Shown here one piece after another: positions 37,452 to 48,206 of a stretch of DNA of 64,000 nucleotides (the first letter of the stretch is position 1; each line of letters starts with the position of its first letter). The translations under genes and the position numbers were made by a program. The notes under the pieces are model-generated. The model did not search any database and was not told the DNA's origin. It saw nothing but the letters and a program-made list of their open reading frames with translations. The stretch is from Tenodera sinensis (lineage: Eukaryota > Arthropoda > Insecta > Mantodea > Mantidae). The stretch lies in assembly GCA_030765045.1 (NCBI GenBank), contig CM060967.1, positions 146,955,751 to 147,019,750 on the forward strand, in the 5' to 3' direction.

Positions 37452-37973
37452 TCTGACGTGTTGCACTCACATAACTTTCTCTACTCTTGTACTAACCATT
37501 CTTCCTATATCTTCGTCGTGTTACTCGAGACAAACAGTTGTACAAATTATCTTATTGTTTGTTTCCTTGTAGGTGCAAGGGCGATATTAGAAAACAGTAG
37601 GCTTTGAGCAATAGTCAGATCTCTTAAAGCTTTGAGATCCCGTTTTCTTTGCAGGTTAACATACAAAAAATGAATAACGATGTTCCATTGGACCAAAGTA
37701 TTTTTTCCAAAATTCTGTGATATGACAAGGAATATCTCCGAAATGGTTCATTTTACACACAAAAAAAAACCACATAAATAGTGTGTTTTAGCCAGATCTA
37801 CATTTTTATAGTAAGGCTTGTCAGTTATGCAAAAGTCATCCAGAGAGAACTACATGGGCTATAGCCAGAAAATTCAAGATATACATTCCATTTGTCATAA
37901 AATATCTTAAACATATGGCATTTTAATACATCTGGAATACAATACTTCCTCTACTTTTTGTAATAGAGAAAGT
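37452..37973 (+). mobile_element. R1 element, internally deleted copy
   Basis: Both termini are present: TCTGACGTGTTGCACTCACA at the left, and the foldback ACTTCCTCTACTTTTTGTAA with AGAGAAAGT at the right. After ATATGGCATTTTAATA the sequence jumps to CATCTGGAATACAATACTTC, so about 350 bp with the microsatellite are missing. It is flanked by A-runs on both sides (AAAAA before, AAAAAAAA after). Confidence 0.9.
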
Positions 37974-38078
37974 AAAAAAAATCGCAGTTTCGAAAGAGTA
38001 GTTTTTTCCTCTTAAGCTTCGATGCTGTCAATGTCCAACTTGCCTGTCCCAAATTGATATGGTTGGTTTTCCCGCAGG

Positions 38079-38325
38079 TTTTTTTTTTTTTTTTTTTTTT
38101 AAACTTTCTTTACTACTTATGGTAAGTAGGTGAAGTATTGTACTCCTGTTCTCCCAAAAATTTGATGTCGGGATTTCTCGGAAATATGTTTTGAGCCCTC
38201 TGAATCCAAAAAGCATTTTTAAAAAAAGATGCATGTAGTGTGTGTATCTGCCTGTGTACAGCATAACTCAAAAACGAACATTCGATTAAAAGCAAGGCTG
38301 ATATTTATTGAAACCGTTGCATGCA
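38079..38325 (-). mobile_element. R1 3'-terminal fragment beside a T run
   Basis: 22 T's (38079-38100) are followed immediately by the R1 3' foldback ACTTTCTTTACTACTTATGG with TAGGTGAAGT. Then come TTTGATGTCGGGATTTCTCG, a TGTGTGTATCTGCCTGTG tract at the microsatellite position and CATAACTCAAAAACGAACAT, after which it is truncated. Confidence 0.85.
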
Positions 38326-39535
38326 GAACTAATTCAGCTGTACTGACACAATGAATGAACTTGGCATAACTAGAAGGCAGATAAGTGTGCAAAAAATAGC
38401 AGTTTAGTGCACATGGATTCTACGGTTGCTCTCTCGCAGGAACACAGCTGCAGGCGTCTGTTGATGCGCGTGTATATACGATGGCTGCGCGGTACTGGTT
38501 ACGTCATTCATTCTCCGTGCCCAATTAACCTGTATCGCGTTTAACTCCACACGCTCCGCGCTCTATTCATAGACTGTGCACCTGGTTTGTTTTCTATTTT
38601 GACTATTGTTATTATTTCACTCTGCAATTTTCTTCGCTAAAAGTTAAAATGCATATAATACGAGCTCCAAAAACTTATGAAATAAATTCTAGAGCTATTA
38701 TATTACCACAGATCTTCTAGTTTTTTATGTCCTTAAGGGACTTGTGAAATATCCTCGTCTAAACTTTACACAAAAAGTGAGAGTCTTAAACGAATATAAT
38801 GCATTATCTGTTAAAATTTCTCTTTTACGTGAATTCTCTGAAAGCCTTAGTTGGTTTGATAATTACAACTAAATGATTTGTTGCATGTGCCGCTTATGTA
38901 TCCACATTGCGGTCACGAGTATAGCGATAAATTCTCTGCGGTTGCCTTGGACTAATGCTTCCATTCACGACTTCAAATGCCACTGAAAGACATTCATCGG
39001 TAGTTGTTAGGAAAGTGAGATGTTTTTGTGCGTTTATTTAATTACTAACGACGCCTCTGTAACGAAGTCTTGATATACATCTTCACGGTAGCGTATCCGG
39101 ACGCGAAAGTTCGTCCTAAGTAGGTTATGTGTACTCTGGCTAGATATACGTTTATATCTTCTAATGTATTGGGAGAAAAATTATATGCATTGGATTCACA
39201 AACCTTTCTTTGTGCGCTCTTCTATGGAAGATTATTTTCTTACCTATTTCTTTTACTAGAACTGAAATTGTATTACATACTTATACGTTTCGTTGCATAT
39301 AAGAACAATACAGTAAACAAAAGTACTACAAAATGAATAAAAATTATATATAATTGGCCCATAATTTCTTAATTCAGGTTTGATATTCCAAATTTTTTAA
39401 TTTATTAATAATTTTCAAACAATTGCAGCATTCGCTATTTGCAAATTATGCAACAAAAATAAATTAAAAATAAAATATATACCATATACAACTTTAAACA
39501 AGAACCATAATTAAGTTTAAATTATTAAAATTATT
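38326..39535. other. No recognised gene
   Basis: Includes a moderately GC-rich patch (38400-38570) with no coding signature. Frames up to 69 codons only. Confidence 0.45.
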
Positions 39536-39537
39536 TT

Positions 39538-39752
39538 GTTGTTTAACGACGCTGTCAATTGCCAGGATCACATCAGCGTCGCCGGTGTGTCGGAATTTGG
39601 TCCCGCAGGAGTTCTTTTACATGCCAGTAAATCTACTGACATGGAACTGTCGTTTTTAAGCACACTTAAAAACTATCAGCCTAGGCCGGGCTTGAGCCCG
39701 CGACATTGGGATCAGTAAGCCAGCGTCTAACCAACTGAGCCACCCAGACCGA
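39538..39752 (-). mobile_element. tRNA-derived SINE (SINE-E)
   Basis: On the minus strand the head is GGTGGCTCAGTTGGTTAGAC (A box) and GGGCTCAAGCCCGG (B box), followed by a body containing AAAAACGACAGTTCCATGTC and TGGCAATTGACAGCGTCGTT. It ends at AAACAACAAAATAATTTTAA, an A-rich tail. The plus-strand 60-codon frame here is antisense SINE. Confidence 0.8.
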
Positions 39753-39981
39753 CATAGACCAACATATATATAATTAAGTCCCATTACTATTAGAGCACTT
39801 AATAAAAATATATTATTTAACACTTACATGGCTAGTATTTATAATATAAAAATTATAAAATAAAAGTAAAAATAAAATATAATAAAAATATATACATACA
39901 CATAGTAAATTTAAATAAAACCACAATTAAATTCCAGTACGTCTTTCACCTAGAATATCAACAGGTATAGCAAAACATATA

Positions 39982-40428
<447 letters not shown>

Positions 40429-40636
40429 CTTATATATAACTAATTTTCAGTGACTAGATCTACAATTATTAATTCTAACCTTTAACTTAGACTTTAACCG
40501 GCGGCAAGCTATATCTTCTAGCATCTAGGACAAATTATCTCCCTCCCCTCTAATTTTTAAATATAAAATAATACTAATTTTGCTACTAAATTAGTATTAG
40601 ATACAAGAGTACAGTAAAGTATTTGAAACCAAGTGG

Positions 40637-41160
40637 CATGGCTCAGGGATAAGTATCTGTGGCTCGCATTTGGGAGGTCTTGCGTTCAATTCCCGTGACC
40701 GACCTTCCTGAGCTTCTTCTTGGGTTTTTTTGGGGGTTTCCCTGGATTACTAGGCGAATGCTGGGAAGTATAATTGCATCCCCCGAATTTCCTATCCTTA
40801 TACTTCAGCTCACTTTTCCTTTCACTTCACTCGTCCTTTCACTTCACCTTTCATCCTGGTTGACTGTTTTATAGTTGTCTCGGCGAGAGCCTCGGAATGT
40901 GTTCCGGATCGGGAGCAGTCTCCGAGTCCCGGGCCCCCAAAAGAATGTGTTAGCCCCCCACCCCAAGGAGAGGAGTCGGTGTAGAGCTGACACCGGAGAA
41001 TTTAAATCTGAAACTGTCACTGACACTACTCTCTGCTATCATGTTTCGTAAATCTGACCACCCTTAGTAACCTCTCACCCTTCCCCTCCTTCCCAGGTGG
41101 CGCCCCATCAGAGGCCCAGACAAAATCGATCTCGCATACGTCGAAATGCTAAATTCAACC
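40637..41160 (+). mobile_element. SINE-A copy with long GC-rich body
   Basis: The head is TGGCATGGCTCAGGGATAAG, with GCGTTCAATTCCCG as B box (40682). The body block ACTAGGCGAATGCTGGGAAG (40759) and CCCCCGAATTTCCTATCC are shared with 3.3 and 21.3 kb. The GC-rich continuation (40880-41120) carries a proline-rich look but no gene. The total of about 500 bp agrees with the 3.2-kb copy. Confidence 0.7.
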
Positions 41161-41189
41161 TCCCAATCCTGTCATACCTATAGCTCAAA

Positions 41190-41480
41190 ATATTTTAAGA
41201 TTAAAACCAATAACAAAGAATGCCTCGGAAATGGTTAACGGCACAAAAAACGTATTTGAAGTAAAGTGTTTCTATAACGTAATCTGTGCATTCTGTACTG
41301 TTACGTTTAATAGTTATTCTAAAGTCATTCAGAATGAAGATGACTTCACAGGCAATTCCCATAGAATATTAGATACACAAACAACTTCTTAAAAATGTGG
41401 TATTGGATTAAAAGTCGTTACAGCTAGATAAGGAAAAATGTTTCCAGCTAAAGGCTAGTATAGGGCAGGGGAACTAGTAT
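41190..41480 (+). mobile_element. R1 element, diverged internal fragment
   Basis: Recognised by AATGCCTCGGAAATGGTTAA (41219), the degenerate TATAACGTAATCTGTGCATTC block, AAGTCATTCAGAATGAAGAT (41322), and AAAAGTCGTTACAGCTAGAT. Both termini are gone. Confidence 0.55.
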
Positions 41481-42045
41481 AGAAAGTATACTGCGACTCA
41501 CATAGATCTATCGTGGGTATCGCCCCAAGGAGAAAGGAATAAAGTGAAATAATTCAGGAGGCTACAGTTCACATGCAGACAGACCACATAGAGACGCGAA
41601 AGTCACGGCACTAGACCTAAGGAACTGTCTCACTGCTGAAGTTACCTAGATAAGGTAATGAACGATCCTTCCACGAAGCACCTCTCTAGTGTCCACGGAG
41701 ATTACTTTCCTTTGAACAAGTATCCAACACAACCATACGTCCCGAATCTTAGACGCACCTGAAATATGGGAATGAAAGGGAATTATGTAAATGGAAGTCA
41801 TGATAATTGAGAAACCACCCTAATATTCGCCTACCGATCAGGGAAGCCATGAAAAACACAAAGTCAGAGTCAATGTCAAATAGTGTAGGTCTCGGAGAGA
41901 AGCCTATGTAGATGATGTACATGATATTAAAGAAGCGGTTTAGTGCTTGGAAAGGCAACAAATTAATTGTTGAGAATATTTCCAATGTATGATGAAGGGA
42001 AAGCTTGGAGGCAATTGTGGGTGAGTGCTTAGAAACAGAATTATT
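41481..42045. other. No recognised gene
   Basis: A 113-codon minus-strand frame at 41749-42090 crosses into the adjoining R1 copy. It is rich in Phe/Ile/Ser with no domain I recognise, so it is not annotated as a gene. Confidence 0.45.
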
Positions 42046-42049
42046 AGAA

Positions 42050-42868
42050 AAGCAATTCTTGTAATAAGCAGAAAAAACTTTGTGTTCCATTCAAAAATTC
42101 GATACGAAAATTTCACTAGAAATATACTATTTGGGACCTCCTAGTTTCAAGAAAGCCAGTAGTAAGGCTGGTCTTGTGTCTGTTTATAAACAGCATGACT
42201 CAAAAACGAAAAGTTGATTAAATATCAAATACAGTACATAAGTTTGGCATATTTCAAGAATGCGACATGAAAATATTCATGTAAAACTCCCCATCGCAAA
42301 TAGGCTCTTATAAGGAAAAAAATGTTGTAATGTGTTATTTTATCAAAAGTGCTTGTGATGATTTTGATGAAAATACCACATATTAAATCATTTGCATGAC
42401 AAAAGTGTATACATTGAATATCTTGTGAAGTACGCTTTATTCTGCATACCTTTTGTATTCGTAAATCGTACAAGATAGACAAAATCTTGCTATACAAAAA
42501 AGTAGATATCGTTAAGGCATGCAATTTATAAGTAATTGTAAGCTTTCACGGCCGGAGTTAGAATAATGAATAGTGGATTCTTCCGGGCTGACAAGTCGTG
42601 GTCTGTTGGCATTTTGATGTCCAGACGTTTCGTCCACATCTGCGGTGAACATCATCAGTGGCGTGGTCTCAATCTTCTTAGCGAAGGTTTAGTCATAACT
42701 GATTCGTTGGCGGTGACCGTTGGAAATGCAGCTTAAAACAAAACTCTGTAAATGTGTTATGAAAATGTATCTCGTTTAACAAAACATAGGCTTTGTAAGA
42801 GTAAGTTGTAGAGGAATGAGCAGAGAAATTTGTGTGAACACAATACACAGGATTTCTTTTCCTTGCAT
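42050..42868 (-). mobile_element. R1 element, diverged, interrupted by another repeat
   Basis: The left part has TTCGATACGAAAATTTCACT, TTGTGTCTGTTTATAAACAG at the microsatellite position and CATGACTCAAAAACGAAAAG. The right part resumes at about 42737 with AAACATAGGCTTTGTAAGAG and ends ACACAATACACAGGATTT, an eroded 5' terminus. Between them lies a ~200-bp foreign block (42536-42735). Confidence 0.75.
42536..42735 (+). mobile_element. Unclassified repeat inserted in R1
   Basis: Starts TAATTGTAAGCTTTCACGGC and contains TTCTTCCGGGCTGACAAGTC and CCAGACGTTTCGTCCACATC, followed by GGTGAACATCATCAGTGGCG. It is GC-richer than the R1 it splits and unlike any other block in the window. The 'pasted-in' position makes it mobile. 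Its class is unknown to me. Confidence 0.55.
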
Positions 42869-43500
42869 GTAGTATAAGTCAAGAAGAGTTAGCTTAGAGT
42901 AGGACATGAATGCTGACATGTCGGTTTTAGAAGTCACAGAATGCAATCAAATGGTCTGGTGTGACCAGCAAGTGTACATTAGAGTTAATATTAGAATGGA
43001 CTCTTAGCAGAAGGCAAGGATGAGGACAATCTCAGAATATATTGAGTGATACACATGAGAGAAGTGTTTGAAATACTTGGATGGAAATGGTAAAGCTATG
43101 ATGCGAACAAAAGAAAAGTACAAACACAAACTTTTAGCATGTAACACTGAATAATTTCACAAAATTAGATTACTTAAAACGTTTAACTAAATATTTTTTA
43201 TACTTCGCTCTTCAGGTGGTATTTTAATGCTCAAAGCGAAGCTAAGGGTATTTTGGCACTAACAGGCCATTTTGCACAGTGTTTCACGCTGTCTTCTTCC
43301 TTTCGCTTTTATTTTGACCCAGATAGCAACAAATACGTATTAGCTCGTGTTAAGTGTTTATCTTTAGTCATGCTAAACCTCTCTAAGAGCTCACCCACTC
43401 AACTCCTTGGCCATTCACGTCATAGTTGTTCTCCTTCTGACGCACAGGTGAGTGAAACATCACATTTGTTGCAAATAAAACTACGAAGAGGCTGCCTTTG
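42869..43500. other. No recognised gene
   Basis: A 114-codon plus frame at 43253-43597 runs into the next SINE-like segment. Its last third is antisense or sense SINE sequence, so the frame is not credible as a gene. Confidence 0.45.
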
Positions 43501-43504
43501 TGAC

Positions 43505-43620
43505 ACTTTGTTTTGGTGTTCAGCCTCTGACCAACTACTCCACAGGTCCCGGATTCGAGTTCCATCTGGAAGATGGATTATTCCCTATCCTTCCTAGTTT
43601 GGAAATATGAAGAGAGCTTG
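43505..43620 (+). mobile_element. Probable SINE fragment
   Basis: CAGCCTCTGACCAACTACTC followed by GGTCCCGGATTCGAGTTCCA gives a B box-like GGATTCGAGTTCC. The A box is too diverged to be certain. Short body. Confidence 0.45.
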
Positions 43621-44469
43621 AAGGTGTATGTTGAGTGTGAATTTAAAGCTTAAAGATTGATCCAAACAAAGTGAATACCATTGCTATGAACAATTACTTG
43701 TTCCAAAAATAAAGCCACTGATATGACATAGAACGTCATTCCCATGATGTGTGGCACTTTGTACAAATTGTTCACCAGTTCATTGTCCCTGGGAGGAATG
43801 CAGCCAGGCAGTATATCAGTAAACAATTTCAGATAAACAGTGCTGTTGCAGTCGTGCTTGTGGTCGCGCTTGTGATAGTAGTACCAACCTTGGAATGTCT
43901 ATTCACGCTAGATCAAAGCAAAGAAGCGGAACTTTAAACATTATTTTCAGTTCATGCAATATATTTAGCTTATAGAACACAAACGATATTTTCAACTATT
44001 CCGTCTTTCTTCCACTAATCATTTTCTACCTTTTCTATATATTTTCAAAAACGCTGCCAGCCTGTTTCGGTCACAAATGATATATCTTCTAGCGTTATAT
44101 CGTACGATTCCTGTAAGGATACATTTAAGGGTCTGTTACATTTCTCTAACTATTCTTTTTACCTTAACCCAAGCTAGCAGTGTTGCCAACTTAGCCTTTT
44201 TATGGCTAGATCTGGCCTTTTTGAGAACCTATCTAGCTATAAATTTTCCAAAAAGCTACAAGTAGTTTTCCTGGCCTTTTTTCTAAGCTTCATTAGCCTT
44301 TTCTAGCCTTTTTTCATTTTTTACTTATCTACTGGTACCTTTAAAATAATACGGAATTTAATCTCGCTACTGCAGCTATTGCACGTAATGATATAATCCT
44401 TTTGGTGACTTTCCGAATCTTTTGAATCTGGGAGTGTGGATTCCATCAAGTTGTGAGATTCTTTGGCAC

Positions 44470-45241
44470 TTTCTAGAAAAAGGTCCGTGTGTGTATCTCG
44501 AGCCTGTGGACAACATAACTCAAGAACGAAAAGTTCGTTAAAAACCAAAGTAGGTATTTGAGTTTAATGTCTTTCAAGGATGCGACACGAAGATTTTGAA
44601 GAAAATTGTTCCACCCGAAACTACCCTTTACATGGAAAATTTTGATTTTCTTGAAAATAGCTCTAACGATGTTGATTAAAATGCCATAGGTTTGAAATAT
44701 CTTTATGACAAATGAAATGTATATGTTGAATTTTCTGGCTATAACCTCTGTACTCCTATTTACTCTGGATGGCTTTTGCATAACTGGTAAACCGTTAGAA
44801 ATAGACCAAATCTTACTATGAATAGCTGTCGACGGGCCCTTAAATCCTACTCACTCACTCACTCACTCACTCACTCACTCACTTACTCTTACTATGAAAA
44901 ACTGTAGATCTTTTTAAAATACACAATTTATGTCTGACTAATTTTTTTATAGAGTTAACCATTTCGGAGATATGCCTTGTTATTTGTATTTCTGTCAAAT
45001 GGAACATCGTTATTCAACTTGTTATATTAACCCTGCAAAGAGAAGGGAATTTGAAAGCTTTAAAAGATTTGACAATCGCACAAAGCCTACTGTATTCTAA
45101 CATTCCTCTTGCGCCTACAAGGAAATAAGCAATAAGATAATTTGTACAAATGTTTATATCTCAACTAACACGAAGAAGAAAGAGTTTGTAGGAATGGTTA
45201 GTACAAAAGTAGAGAAAGTCATGTGAGTACAACACATCAGA
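44470..45241 (-). mobile_element. R1 element inserted in hAT, 3'-truncated
   Basis: Begins at TTCTAGAAAAAGGTCCGTGT, the edge of the microsatellite region, and runs to the complement of TCTGATGTGTTGTACTCACA at 45241. The 3' foldback is absent. All other blocks are present in order. The copy is itself split by a short SINE-tail insertion at 44823-44886. Confidence 0.88.
44823..44886 (+). mobile_element. SINE 3'-tail insertion with 12-bp target duplication
   Basis: TAGCTGTCGACGGGCCCTTA is followed by AATCCT and a tail of ACTC repeats. It is flanked by perfect TCTTACTATGAA copies (44811-44822 and 44887-44898). In other R1 copies this site reads through uninterrupted (cttactatAcAAaa..). It is a severely 5'-truncated retroposon of only 64 bp. 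Confidence 0.85.
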
Positions 45242-45524
45242 TTTGTCATGCGAAGTTCCAGACGAAATATTCAAGCTTGTTGATACAAATGCTGCATACA
45301 TGCAAGAACCTAAGGGAGATCGCAGCTGCAGTAGTAGAAATGAGGCAGAAGGGGATGACGAAGACCACGCTTATTTTTGCTAGGTGATCCATGCGTATTT
45401 TTTTAATAATGTAGTTTTCTAATGTTTATATAGGTATTAAAATATAATCTAGCCTTTTCTAGCCTTTTTGGCAAGCCGATTTAGCTTGTTTTATTGAATT
45501 ACAGTTGGCAACACTACAAGCTAG

Positions 45525-46420
45525 TTCTATGGCGTTGAGATCAGACGTGTATGGGGACAAGCAAATGAAAGTATGGTCCAATGAAACCCAAAATGTGTCC
45601 GGTTTAGAAATATCTTTAGGTTTATTTGTTTCAGTCATCCTGTAAAGATGTTTGACACATAGAACTGTCACTCTGAAACCTTTTGTTCTGCAACCACAAT
45701 ATCATAACAGACTTCATAACACTCCTAAGCGGGGATATATCCACTTCTACACTCCTTTTTTTCTGTAGTTCCAAGATAACACTAGTGACTCCTCCAGTTC
45801 TTAACTAAAATTAGGAGATATTAGCGAACAAACATACCGGGAATAACATTGGAGGTAAGCTGGCAACCCAACCAACAACAATGTGGTCTGCGAAGTTTAC
45901 AAAACTCGGGTTGCACTATGGTGGAGTATCCCTCCTGTCCCCGTCAGTCCTCTAAGACCATGATCTGGTGAACAGACAGTATATTGTCTTCAATAACTCC
46001 ATCGTTGATGAATTTTTTACTGATTGCCTCAGATGAGCATGACATCTTTCTGAGGTCATACATATGTGGATGTGAGAATAGATAACCCCTGTTAAATTGG
46101 CTGATACAAATTTTATGGAGCATAATATATGAGCTATTTCAATCGAGCGACCAGCTGTTTGACAAGAAGAATTGAACTGTTTCTAAAGCTTAGCATTAGA
46201 AACTACAACCTCTGAAGTAACACAACTGTATCGATAACTGAGAAAAGTAAGTTGCCGTGAATCGCTGAAATGCTAAACGGCGAATCCCCTTTTGGCTGCC
46301 GACAAGTTTGTAATAAACCGAGGGGGACCTGCATTTTCCTGCAAATCTCCGATTTCTGAATGTGCTGAGTTGTAATTATCCTAGCCTTAGGCTAACGGGT
46401 TTCTTGTTGACTGAAATTAC
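45525..46420. other. No recognised gene
   Basis: Mixed-composition DNA. GGCGAATCCCCTTTTGGCTG and GAGGGGGACCTGCATTTTCC around 46280-46340 belong to the part that leads into the 55-bp repeat at 46427; no coding signal. Confidence 0.45.
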
Positions 46421-46426
46421 CTTAGT

Positions 46427-46482
46427 TACTCTGACATCTAATTGCTTTGCGTCAACACGTAACTTGCCTAGCTAATGTATTC
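46427..46482. repeat. 55-bp direct repeat, copy 1
   Basis: AGTTACTCTGACATCTAATT ... GCCTAGCTAATGTAT differs from 48094-48150 by one internal base. The flanks on both sides are unrelated. It may be a shared SINE 3' tail. Confidence 0.8.
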
Positions 46483-46779
46483 TTATCCACTAGCAGAATT
46501 GTAATTCGCGCTTTTTATTTTATGCATTTAATTTCATATACGGAAATTTAGTGTCATTATTTATCTATCTTCCTATTATCTCTTTACAACATGATTAATC
46601 TTACAGGTTAATAATTCCGACATCCTTACTTAGATATTAATGGAACAAAAATATCTGCAAAGCTGTTAATGACGCACATGTGATACCTAGGAAGGGAGCA
46701 GTCAAAACTGACGTAATTTATTGTAAAGTAGGATACAGAGCTTGAGATACAATTGGAAATTTCAAATCCTTGAAACAGA

Positions 46780-46945
46780 AAAAATGGATTCTGTAGCCCG
46801 TAGGATCGTAAAATTACTAATGAAATGTCTTGTGTGCTCCATTCATGTGGCTTTCTCCACTCACTTTTTCACAAATTACTTTTTGGAAAGAGTTATTCTT
46901 GTATCTATCTTTCTCTTAATCCATATAAACTTATATTACACATTT
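46780..46945 (+). mobile_element. Possible R1 5' fragment, very diverged
   Basis: GTCTTGTGTGCTCCATTCATGTGGCTTTCTCCACTCAC, then TTATTCTTGTATCTATCTTTC, resembles the R1 5' terminal 70 bases. The remainder is not alignable. Confidence 0.4.
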
Positions 46946-47094
46946 CGCTACAGGTATAAGAAGAAGAACTTGACTAAAGAGATACCCGGATTTTTAAAAA
47001 GCGGATCGCCTTATAATAACTTTAAAATAGCATATTGTTTGCATAACCATGAAAAAAAACAATGATCTCTCACCTAAAAAGATTAGAGGACAGA

Positions 47095-47745
47095 GTTTAC
47101 TAGGGTACCCCAAAAAACAACTGTGATATTTTTTCCCCATTATGGTACGGTCTGGTGACATTCCATCTGTTAGGTTGCATTAGTACCACCAACTGTTCGT
47201 AAAATATAACTATGGTAAAGCTACGGCCATAGTTGGTGTTATTTCATCCGTTATGTTGCCACGGAACTCCTTTTTGAACCCGTTGCAGAGAAGCCACTCG
47301 ATAGAATTTAAAACAAGATTATATTTAGACGCCGTATTAATTTACTTATTTATTAATCTGTGAACGCTACTGTGTTGCTCATGTTGGCATGATTTTGTCT
47401 TGAATTGTTTAAAAGCATTACATGCAGTTATAGTTACTGTTGTTATTTTTAAGCTCGCAACATAGTAGTGCATATATTTAGCGTTCGGAAGTGATTTTAT
47501 CTAAAAGTATTACTGCAGAACAAGATTTGCCGAAACTGAATAGGTTCATCATGTGTTGTGTGGTAACGATGTTCAGATATTACCTATTATCCTTTAAAAG
47601 CATATTACTTTAACCCTGGGAAATTTGAGGTTAGAAATAATGCTTTTACTATATATGTTAACAGTACTGCTTTTTGGCGGAATTTCGTCTGAAGTTTCAG
47701 GTAATGCCAGCCATATTGGATTCTTGGAAACTGCCAGTAATCTGT
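47095..47745 (+). repeat. Dispersed repeat E640, copy 1
   Basis: Matches the reverse complement of 55000-55645 along its length. Examples are ACCCCAAAAAACAAC at the left, CCACCAACTGTTCGTAA, GGTAAAGCTACGGCCAT, AAAACAAGATT, and AGTACTGCTTTTT towards the right. The right end is soft, with similarity fading around 47745. It is non-coding; a 136-codon frame seen in the other copy is not conserved here. Confidence 0.75.
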
Positions 47746-47924
47746 TTTATCTAAAATAAGCAGGCTTCAGCTCCGGTTATGCTGAATATGAAGTAGAAAT
47801 GGCTACAGTAAAGTACATAGCTCTCAACCTAACATCGTTTGCAACCGGCGCCGAAGCCTAGTAGCAAGTATTTGAAAATCCAAACGAGTAACAAAGAATG
47901 TCGTCCTGCGTAGTTTTAGGTGCA

Positions 47925-48150
47925 ACATGGTTCTCTTCTGGTTTTCGAGGTCGCGCGTGCAAATCCGGCGAAGGGTGATGGATTTCTCCAGATGTAAGGA
48001 CCCACAGCATGGTTCCTTCGTCAGGGAAATAAAGCTGGTGGTCCTTGTCGTAGGTTTATGGCTCGTAAGAACTTAAAACCTGATAAAGAGACAGGTTACT
48101 CTGACATCTAATTGCTTTGCGTCAACACGTAACTTGCCTGGCTAATGTAT
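47925..48150 (+). mobile_element. Probable SINE (SINE-F) ending in the 55-bp tail
   Basis: The head GGTTCTCTTCTGGTTTTCGA with GTGCAAATCCGGCG at the B box position is followed by ATGGTTCCTTCGTCAGGGAA and CTTAAAACCTGATAAAGAG. The 3' end (48094-48150) is the 55-bp block also present at 46427. It interrupts R1, whose AAACGAGTAACAAAGAATGT part lies before it and TCAGAAATGTTTAACGCCAC after it. Confidence 0.55.
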
Positions 48151-48206
48151 CAGAAATGTTTAACGCCACAAACAACTGTATTTGAGATAGATTGCGTACT
48201 TCACCG

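Larger units (their letters stand above)
44178..45516 (+). mobile_element. hAT-type DNA transposon with nested insertions
   Basis: The left end is CAGTGTTGCCAACTTAGCC and the right end, read on the other strand, is TAGTGTTGCCAACTGTAATT, so 13 of the first 14 bases match. The element is flanked by a perfect 8-bp duplication, CAAGCTAG (44170-44177 and 45517-45524), the length expected of hAT insertions. Both subterminal regions are studded with AGCCTTTT/TAGCC motifs (44190-44330 and 45447-45490), probably transposase binding repeats. The interior is largely occupied by an R1 copy. On the right, a short plus-strand frame (45244-45379) with VPDEIFKLVDTNAAY and an acidic end could be the tail of a transposase, but that is a guess. 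Confidence 0.85.

Noticed and set aside
44321..44548. 75-codon minus frame as part of the hAT transposase
   Set aside because: It crosses the hAT/R1 border and therefore mixes two elements.
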